Shown here: positions 1 through 4,794 of the stretch, in pieces
How positions within the stretch are numbered: the first letter of the stretch is position 1
Layout of the letters: every line of letters begins with the position of its first letter
Assembly (NCBI GenBank): GCA_938014865.1
Contig: CALLQJ010000362.1
Span: forward strand, 1-6,244
Source: an uncultured Fastidiosipila sp.
GTDB taxonomy: Bacteria > Bacillota > Clostridia > Saccharofermentanales > Fastidiosipilaceae
Direction of reading: 5' to 3'
DNA length: 6,244 bases
The notes under the pieces: generated by a model
Database searches by the model: none
The model's input: the letters and a program-made list of their open reading frames with translations, nothing else
What the model was told of the DNA's origin: nothing
Translations under genes and position numbers: made by a program

Positions 1-12
1 AATTTTTTTTTT
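1..12. other. Oligo-T stretch at contig end, probable library artefact
   Basis: Two A's followed by ten T's lie directly before the sequencing adapter. Because it is on the outer side of the adapter, it cannot be genomic DNA of the organism if the adapter call is right. It is probably library or read-end noise carried into the assembly. Confidence 0.8.
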
Positions 13-69
13 AATGATACGGCGACCACCGAGATCTACACTCTTTCCCTACACACGCTCTTCCGATCT
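13..69 (+). other. Illumina P5 / read-1 adapter remnant (contamination)
   Basis: These 57 bases match the 58-base Illumina P5 plus read-1 primer sequence from its AATGATACGG start to its CTTCCGATCT end. One base is missing: the window reads CTACACACGCTC where the adapter reads CTACACGACGCTC. The adapter ends exactly at position 69, so genomic sequence begins at about 70. The ATG at 14 is the well-known false start in this adapter; translated, it gives a peptide beginning MIRRPPRSTLFPYT. The match rests on recall of the adapter sequence, which is long and distinctive. Confidence 0.97.
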
Positions 70-70
70 G

Positions 71-361
71 CTTGCGCCCTTTATCGCCGCCCTGAATAAT
101 GCACAGCCCGGCAGCTACGGCTGTGCCGAAAAAACAATTCCCGCAGACGTTTCGCTGTTCCTGGAAAGCGGGACAAGCCGTTTTATCCTGAGCCGAAGCG
201 GCGGCCGCTTATTTTTGGAAAGCGACGCTGAAACCGCAGAGCATTTTGATCCGCCGGAAATCGGCGCTTGGTATATTGAAGATCCGGCTCTCCTGCGGGC
301 CGCGGACGCCCTTTTCGCCGGCCGAAAAAATCCGCCGCCTGCCGCAGCAGACGACGGTTAG
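71..361 (+). CDS. Unrecognised protein, C-terminal fragment (5' end lost under adapter)
   Basis: This is an open frame of about 96 genomic codons ending at TAG 359-361. The frame is also open through the adapter to an ATG at 14, but the first 19 residues of that version are adapter-encoded and must be discarded. The true start is outside the contig. The visible part runs from a helix-like start (LAPFIAALNNAQPG) through a stretch that looks like alternating beta strands (VSLFLESG, RFILSRSGGRLFLES) to a predicted helix near the end (WYIEDPALLRAADALF), then a low-complexity tail NPPPAAADDG. No membrane segment or catalytic motif is visible. The 'IEDPALLRAADALF' ending loosely recalls C-terminal sensor domains of some transcription regulators, but this is only an impression and I assign no function. 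It converges on ppk1 with 3 bp between the stop codons, and its last codons encode the operon terminator on the other strand. That it is a real gene is likely but not certain, given the short visible length. Confidence 0.55.
   Translation, partial: LAPFIAALNNAQPGSYGCAEKTIPADVSLFLESGTSRFILSRSGGRLFLESDAETAEHFDPPEIGAWYIEDPALLRAADALFAGRKNPPPAAADDG
325..357 (-). terminator. Rho-independent terminator of the hemZ-kinase-ppx-ppk1 operon
   Basis: Read on the minus strand, an 11-nt arm CCGTCGTCTGC (357-347), a TGCG loop (346-343) and a second arm GCAGGCGGCGG (342-332) are followed by A and then six T's (330-325). In RNA the stem is fully paired with two G-U wobbles. It starts 7 nt after the ppk1 stop codon. 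On the plus strand the two wobbles become C-A mismatches and no comparable T run follows, so the structure is directional for the minus-strand operon. It sits within the 3' coding end of the convergent gene. Confidence 0.85.
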
Positions 362-364
362 GTT

Positions 365-2653
365 TTATTCGTCAAGCATCTCCCCGATTTCAGCCCGGTC
401 GTAATTTCCCTCGTCCGGATCCGGCGCTGCCGCAGGACGCAGGATGCGCCCTTTCATCGCATCTTCGGCCCTGCCCGAGCGCATAATCGCCAGTTCTTCC
501 TGCCGTTTCTGCGAATCGAGAAGCTCCCGGCCGCGGCGCCTCTTTTTCTTGTAGGAGCCGTCCGGCTGCATGAGATGCGCGCGTTCCGTATCCCTGAGCT
601 GCAGCTCCATGATCTCTTCGACCCTTCTTTGGCAGTCCTCATCTTCTACCGGGAACATCAGCTCGACGCGGCGGTTGAGATTACGCGGCATCCAGTCCGC
701 ACTCGAAAGGTAAATTTCTTTCATGCCGCCGTTGGCAAAAATATAGATTCTGCTGTGCTCCAGATAGCGGCCGATAATGGAGCGGACCCGGATGTTTTCC
801 GAGAGCCCCTTCACCCCCGCCCGCATGCAGCAGATCCCGCGGACGACCAGGTCAATCTGTACGCCGGCCTGCGAGGCTTTGTAAAGGGCACGGATGATCT
901 CTTCATCCACCAGCGAATTCATTTTGGCCTTGATCCAGGCTTCTTTGCCGGCTTTGGAGTTTTCACATTCCCGCTCAATCAAATCCAGGAAACGCTGACG
1001 CAGCCAGAACGGCGCCATGGTCAGTGAATGCCAGCCGATCGGTTCGCTGTAGCCGGAAATCATATTGAAGAATTCCGTCGCGTCAATGCCGAACTTCTCC
1101 GCTGTGGTAAAAATGCCGAGGTCGGTGTAAATGCGCGCTGTCGTATCGTTGTAGTTCCCCGTCGCCAGATGCAGATAACGCCTGATGCCGTTTTCTTCTT
1201 CCCGGACCACCAGGGTAATTTTGCTGTGGGTCTTAAGGCCTACAAGGCCGTATATAACATGGCAGCCGGCTTGTTCTAATTTTTTCGCCCACTGAATATT
1301 ATTTTCTTCATCAAAACGCGCCTTCAGCTCGAGGAGCACCAGCACCTGCTTGCCGTTATTAGCTGCTTCTTCCAGGTACTGAATAATAGGCGAATGCCCG
1401 CTGACCCGGTAGAGGGTCTGTTTGATGGCCAGCACTTTCGGATCCCGGGCCGCCTCACGGACAAATTCCAGGACCGGGTCAAAGCTTTCATAAGGCAGGC
1501 TTAAGAAAATATCTTTTTTCCGGATCATTTCGAAAATGTCTTCGTCTTCCCGGTCTGCGAGCATGGCCGGAACCTGCGGGGAATACGGCGGATAATGCAG
1601 ATCTTTTCGATAGCGCAGTTCCGGAGCACGGCTCAGCTTGCCGAGATACGAGAGATCCAGGGGGCCGCTTAAATGATAGATATCCTGCGGGTCCACCTGC
1701 ATCATCCCGCTGAGGGTCTCGAGCAGTTTCGGACTGACATCATCACGCACCGCCAGATAGATGACCTCGCCCCACTGGCGCTTGCGCAGCTGTTTTTCAA
1801 TTTCGGTCATCAGGTCCGGGGTGTCTTCTTCATCAATATCCATCACCGCATTGCGCAGAATTCTATAGTTGCAGCGGGCCACGATGCGGAGTCCGTGGAA
1901 GACCTGGTCCAGGAAACGATTGATGACATCTTCTAATAAAATATAGCAATGCGTTCTCTGCGGATCCCGCTCGAGCCGGGCCGCAAAGTCTCCCGCCGGC
2001 AAAGGCAGCAGGCGCGGCAGGCCGCTGGGAACCTGTACGGTCGCAAAACGCAGCTTCTCATCTTCTTCATCGGCCGATTCGAGCAAGACGGCAATGTTCT
2101 GACTCAAGTTCGGAATCAGCGGAAAAGGCCGGCCCTGATCAACGGCCATCGGCGTCAGAATCGGATAGAGCGTGGTTGTAAAGTATTCGCGGATATAAAG
2201 GAACTGTTCTTCGCTCAGCCTGTCCGGCGTCAGAATAAAGATTCCCTCTTTTTCCAGACGCGGCAGAAGCTGGCGCTGATAGGTACTGTACTGTTTTTTG
2301 GCAAATTCATGCATGACTTCCGAGATGGCCGTCAGCTGTTCGGCCGCCGTCAGGCCGGCGATATCCCGGGAAAAATCCTGCATATCGCACTGATCTTTTA
2401 AAGATCCGACCCGGACCATGACAAATTCGTCCTGATTCGTTTGGGTAATCGACAAGAAGCTCAGACGTTCCAGAAGCGGGGTCTTATTATCACGGGCCTC
2501 GCCCAGGACACGATCATTAAAATCCAGCCAGCTGAGCTCACGATTAATAAAGAGCTCGCTGCGGCTTCGTTCTTCTTTTCTTTTGCTCTCGTCAGCCGGC
2601 GTTTTGAGCGCTTTTTCGGGCGGACGTTTTTTGCTTTTTTTATTTTCAGCCAT
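365..2653 (-). CDS. ppk1: Polyphosphate kinase 1
   Basis: This 762-residue PPK1 reversibly transfers the terminal phosphate of ATP to a growing inorganic polyphosphate chain. The domains appear in the usual order. The N-terminal domain holds ELFINRELSWLDFNDRVL (33-50) and SITQTNQDEFVMVRVGSL (68-85). A head domain spans roughly 130-330. The two phospholipase-D-like catalytic domains follow, with AIKQTLYRVSG (409-419), GLKTHSKITLV (472-482), LHLATGNYN (494-502), YLEHSRIYIF (630-639) and SSADWMPRNLNRRVELMFPV (650-669). His476 in KTHSK matches the histidine that carries the phosphoenzyme intermediate, and His633 matches the second conserved active-site histidine. The enzyme is longer than the roughly 690-residue E. 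coli form. The excess is a Lys/Glu-rich leader of about 30 residues and a charged C-terminal tail from about 703. ATG 2651-2653 is chosen because no other Met precedes the conserved core. It is the last operon gene, 37 bp after ppx, with only a weak purine-rich ribosome binding site. Function is well supported; the tail has no assigned role. Confidence 0.97.
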   Translation of the reverse strand: MAENKKSKKRPPEKALKTPADESKRKEERSRSELFINRELSWLDFNDRVLGEARDNKTPLLERLSFLSITQTNQDEFVMVRVGSLKDQCDMQDFSRDIAGLTAAEQLTAISEVMHEFAKKQYSTYQRQLLPRLEKEGIFILTPDRLSEEQFLYIREYFTTTLYPILTPMAVDQGRPFPLIPNLSQNIAVLLESADEEDEKLRFATVQVPSGLPRLLPLPAGDFAARLERDPQRTHCYILLEDVINRFLDQVFHGLRIVARCNYRILRNAVMDIDEEDTPDLMTEIEKQLRKRQWGEVIYLAVRDDVSPKLLETLSGMMQVDPQDIYHLSGPLDLSYLGKLSRAPELRYRKDLHYPPYSPQVPAMLADREDEDIFEMIRKKDIFLSLPYESFDPVLEFVREAARDPKVLAIKQTLYRVSGHSPIIQYLEEAANNGKQVLVLLELKARFDEENNIQWAKKLEQAGCHVIYGLVGLKTHSKITLVVREEENGIRRYLHLATGNYNDTTARIYTDLGIFTTAEKFGIDATEFFNMISGYSEPIGWHSLTMAPFWLRQRFLDLIERECENSKAGKEAWIKAKMNSLVDEEIIRALYKASQAGVQIDLVVRGICCMRAGVKGLSENIRVRSIIGRYLEHSRIYIFANGGMKEIYLSSADWMPRNLNRRVELMFPVEDEDCQRRVEEIMELQLRDTERAHLMQPDGSYKKKRRRGRELLDSQKRQEELAIMRSGRAEDAMKGRILRPAAAPDPDEGNYDRAEIGEMLDE

Positions 2654-2661
2654 TTAAAACA

Positions 2662-2669
2662 CTCTTTCT
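2662..2669 (-). promoter_or_regulatory. Weak ribosome binding site of ppk1
   Basis: The minus strand reads AGAAAGAG 8 nt before the ppk1 ATG, within a purine-rich A/G leader filling the 37-bp ppx-ppk1 gap (2654-2690). It matches the GGAGG consensus much less well than the sites of the two upstream genes, which suggests lower or coupled translation of ppk1. No hairpin or promoter is evident in the gap. Confidence 0.5.
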
Positions 2670-2690
2670 TTTTTTCTCTGTATTCTTTTT

Positions 2691-4229
2691 TTATTGACCG
2701 GGTTCTTCCGTTTTTAAAACAAGTTCTATGCCGAATAATTCGCTGATCAGCCGGGCTCTTTCGCCGACTGCCCAGATTTCCAGGGTCAGATCCTCGCTGC
2801 TTACGATCGTCAGGGTCAGGACACGTTTCTTTAAATTTGCCTTAATATCCCGGATCTTATCGCTGCGGGAAATCTCCAGGGCATCCGCCAGACGCAGAAT
2901 CGCGGTCAGCTGCAGAACCGTTAAACGGTGGTTGTAGCTGTGGTATTCCAGGAAGGGATCCACGGGGACATCGTTTCCCGGAATAAAGCGGATGCTGCGT
3001 GTCACAATCAGCTGTTCACGGCGCGAAAGTCCGATAAATTCCGAATTCTCCAGGATCTGCGCAGAATATTCCGGGTAGTTTTCCGGGTGGATGCACTTGC
3101 CGATCTCCGAAAGCTGCACGGCCGCCCGGCACAGTAAAGTAAATCGCTTGTTCAGGCGGTATTTCTTCCGCAGTGCTTTTACGATGGCGACGGCATCACG
3201 CTCCTTGGCATCGAGATGCTTTTTGTCGCCGCCGAAGCGAAGGGCCATATGCCGCACCTCGCCTAAGAGATCCTTATCCTGATCCCGCGAGACTTTATAT
3301 TTATATTCTTTTTCCGCCATCTCCAGCAAAAGCCCTTGGGCCAGCTGTACGGAGGGCATATAAATGCCGGGGGCATTGCTCTGCTCGACAAAACGATGAA
3401 TAATCATGGCCGCCGGCAGCAGGATACCTGAGACATCCGAGGGAATATCATGGTGCAGATTGAGTTCGAGAGGCGTCAGCTTCAGGAGGCGCTCATTAAC
3501 CTTCTCTAAGTTTTCAGCGCTCAGGAAGGTGTCCTCCGGATCGATCAGCCCGGAAAAACGCCGCAGATAGTCCAGATCATTCCCGATGGCGATCAGGGAC
3601 CACTTGCTGCGGACATCGTAGACTTCAATGTTCAGATCACTGAGTTTGCTGCCGATGTATTCGTCCATGACCTCTGCAAAATTAGGCGCTTTGGACTGCA
3701 GCTGCGAGAAAAGCTCACTGACCCGCAGGTAGCCGAGTTTAATATTCTGGCTCATAATCCGCCGGCCGTCTGCAAAAGCCGAAAACTGCAGGGAGCCGGC
3801 GCCGAGGTCCAGGACAATCGTGCCCTGCTCGGCCAGTTCATTAAACGTCGGAAAATTCTCCGCCAGCACCATGTTATGGTAATAGCGCTCGGCCGAATTG
3901 CTGAGCACTTCACAGTGCATGCCCGTCAGCTGATTGATGCGGGCAATCACAAAATCCCGGTTGACCGCTTCGCGGACGGCGGAAGTCGCCGTTACCCGGT
4001 AGTTTTTCACCTTATACTCTTTCAGTTTCGTCTGAAAGTTTTTCAAAAGCTCGCCCAGGCGATTCAGTCTTTCTTCGGAAATAGCCTGATTATTATACGT
4101 GTCACTGCCTAAAGACAAGGTCCCGCGGATGGTTTCAATCACCCGGGGCCTGCCGTCTTCGGCCGCTTCGGCTATCATCATCTTCGGTGCATTCGAACCG
4201 ATATCAATAGCTGCGATGCGCTTGTTCAT
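2691..4229 (-). CDS. ppx: Ppx/GppA-family phosphatase (putative exopolyphosphatase) with altered motifs
   Basis: This 512-residue protein belongs to the ASKHA-fold Ppx/GppA family, whose members cut terminal phosphates from polyphosphate or hydrolyse pppGpp. It shows the first phosphate loop AAIDIGSN (6-13), the ATSAVREAVN block (81-90), the 'LSNSAERYY' block (109-117) where most members read SGxEEA, and the second phosphate loop VLDLGAGSLQFS (139-150), usually DIGGGSTE. Glu114 aligns with the catalytic Glu121 of E. coli PPX by recalled alignment. The second conserved glycine is Ala144, and the usual Thr-Glu is Leu147-Gln148. The C-terminal part (about 320-512) corresponds to the HD-like and following domains, but the HD pair reads Ser374-Glu375 (QLSEIGK) and the later HS step reads Tyr388-Ser389 (PEYSAQIL), so metal binding there looks lost. 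The ATG at 4227-4229 directly precedes the first loop, which fixes the start. The gene overlaps the upstream kinase by 26 bp, so translation is probably coupled. Family membership is firm; enzymatic activity is less sure. Confidence 0.9.
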   Translation of the reverse strand: MNKRIAAIDIGSNAPKMMIAEAAEDGRPRVIETIRGTLSLGSDTYNNQAISEERLNRLGELLKNFQTKLKEYKVKNYRVTATSAVREAVNRDFVIARINQLTGMHCEVLSNSAERYYHNMVLAENFPTFNELAEQGTIVLDLGAGSLQFSAFADGRRIMSQNIKLGYLRVSELFSQLQSKAPNFAEVMDEYIGSKLSDLNIEVYDVRSKWSLIAIGNDLDYLRRFSGLIDPEDTFLSAENLEKVNERLLKLTPLELNLHHDIPSDVSGILLPAAMIIHRFVEQSNAPGIYMPSVQLAQGLLLEMAEKEYKYKVSRDQDKDLLGEVRHMALRFGGDKKHLDAKERDAVAIVKALRKKYRLNKRFTLLCRAAVQLSEIGKCIHPENYPEYSAQILENSEFIGLSRREQLIVTRSIRFIPGNDVPVDPFLEYHSYNHRLTVLQLTAILRLADALEISRSDKIRDIKANLKKRVLTLTIVSSEDLTLEIWAVGERARLISELFGIELVLKTEEPGQ

Positions 4230-4794
4230 AGTTACGCTTCCTTTCTCCTTCGAGATAAGTAATCATGGCGGCCAGGAGCGTGCCGGAGGTACGCACATTA
4301 AGCTCCGCCGGAATAAATTCAATATCCGCATAGCGTTTATACAGACGATGCCGCGTACGGTACAGATCGGCCATGCTCTGGCCCGGGGCCAGAATCACGC
4401 CGCGCTCCGTCAGCGATCCGACTCTTTTTTCGATCACCTCCAAGGGCACCTGAATATAAATAACAGAACCGAGTTTCTGCAGATGCCGCATGGCCCGGGG
4501 ACTGTAGACCACACTGCCTCCGGTAGCGATGATATGCTTTTTTCTGCGGAGCGATAAAACGGCTTCTTCTTCATACGCCACAAAGCCCTGAAAATCCGTT
4601 TTGGCCGAAAGTTCCCCCGTATCTGCCGTGCCGGTCATTTCACAGAGAACATCATCCGTATCAACGAAGGGCCGCTTTAATTCTTTCGCGGCAATATAGC
4701 CCAGGGTAGATTTTCCCGAACCCGGCATGCCGATCAGGGTGATATTGTCTCCGCGTCTTCGCGGAAAGGCGTAATGTTTACTTTCTCTTTTCAT
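4204..4794 (-). CDS. Shikimate-kinase-like P-loop kinase, substrate uncertain
   Basis: This is a 196-residue P-loop kinase of the shikimate kinase fold. The Walker A motif is GMPGSGKST (22-30), the DxD pair is Asp45-Asp47 (FVDTDD), the TGGSVVYSP segment (91-99) matches the shikimate-binding glycine loop, a lid arginine is Arg131 (TERGVILAPGQS), and the RHRLYKRYAD block (148-157) is the usual adenine/substrate-side helix. By recalled alignment with Mycobacterium tuberculosis AroK, Asp34, Arg117 and Arg136 are kept as Asp47, Arg131 and Arg148. Arg58, which holds the shikimate carboxylate, is replaced by Val72 (GFVAYEEEAV against EFRRIEEDVV), and the third glycine of GGG is Ser94. I recall clostridial relatives with a similar pattern, usually annotated as shikimate kinase, so the substrate should be treated as open. 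No other aro gene is nearby. The start has a near-perfect ribosome binding site and overlaps the end of hemZ by 17 bp; the stop lies 26 bp inside ppx. Confidence 0.85.
   Translation of the reverse strand: MKRESKHYAFPRRRGDNITLIGMPGSGKSTLGYIAAKELKRPFVDTDDVLCEMTGTADTGELSAKTDFQGFVAYEEEAVLSLRRKKHIIATGGSVVYSPRAMRHLQKLGSVIYIQVPLEVIEKRVGSLTERGVILAPGQSMADLYRTRHRLYKRYADIEFIPAELNVRTSGTLLAAMITYLEGERKRNYEQAHRSY
4237..4244 (-). promoter_or_regulatory. Ribosome binding site of ppx
   Basis: The minus strand reads AAAGGAAG 7 nt before the ppx ATG, inside the end of the upstream kinase gene. A second AAGGAG lies further up at 4245-4250, 15 nt from the ATG, which is too far for optimal use. The first supports ATG 4227-4229 as the start. 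Confidence 0.7.

Noticed and set aside
332..367. Bidirectional terminator also serving the plus-strand gene
   Set aside because: On the plus strand two pairs become C-A mismatches and the following bases (GGTTTTATTC) are a poor U tract. It may slow polymerase but is not a convincing terminator in that direction.
454..642. Minus-strand 62-codon open frame
   Set aside because: It is an alternative frame inside the ppk1 3' end, without start signals.
575..1279. Two consecutive plus-strand open frames (575-1027 and 1028-1279)
   Set aside because: They lie entirely antisense to the conserved catalytic part of ppk1, have no ribosome binding site I could see and no recognisable protein motif.
2654..2690. 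Promoter or terminator between ppx and ppk1
   Set aside because: The 37 bases are a purine-rich leader with no inverted repeat and no recognisable -35/-10 pair; simple co-transcription explains it better.
1673..2746. Further plus-strand open frames antisense to ppk1 and the ppx end
   Set aside because: They are shadows of the ppk1 reading frame. Translations are rich in Arg/Gln/His, as expected for antisense readings of a GC-rich gene, and match no family.
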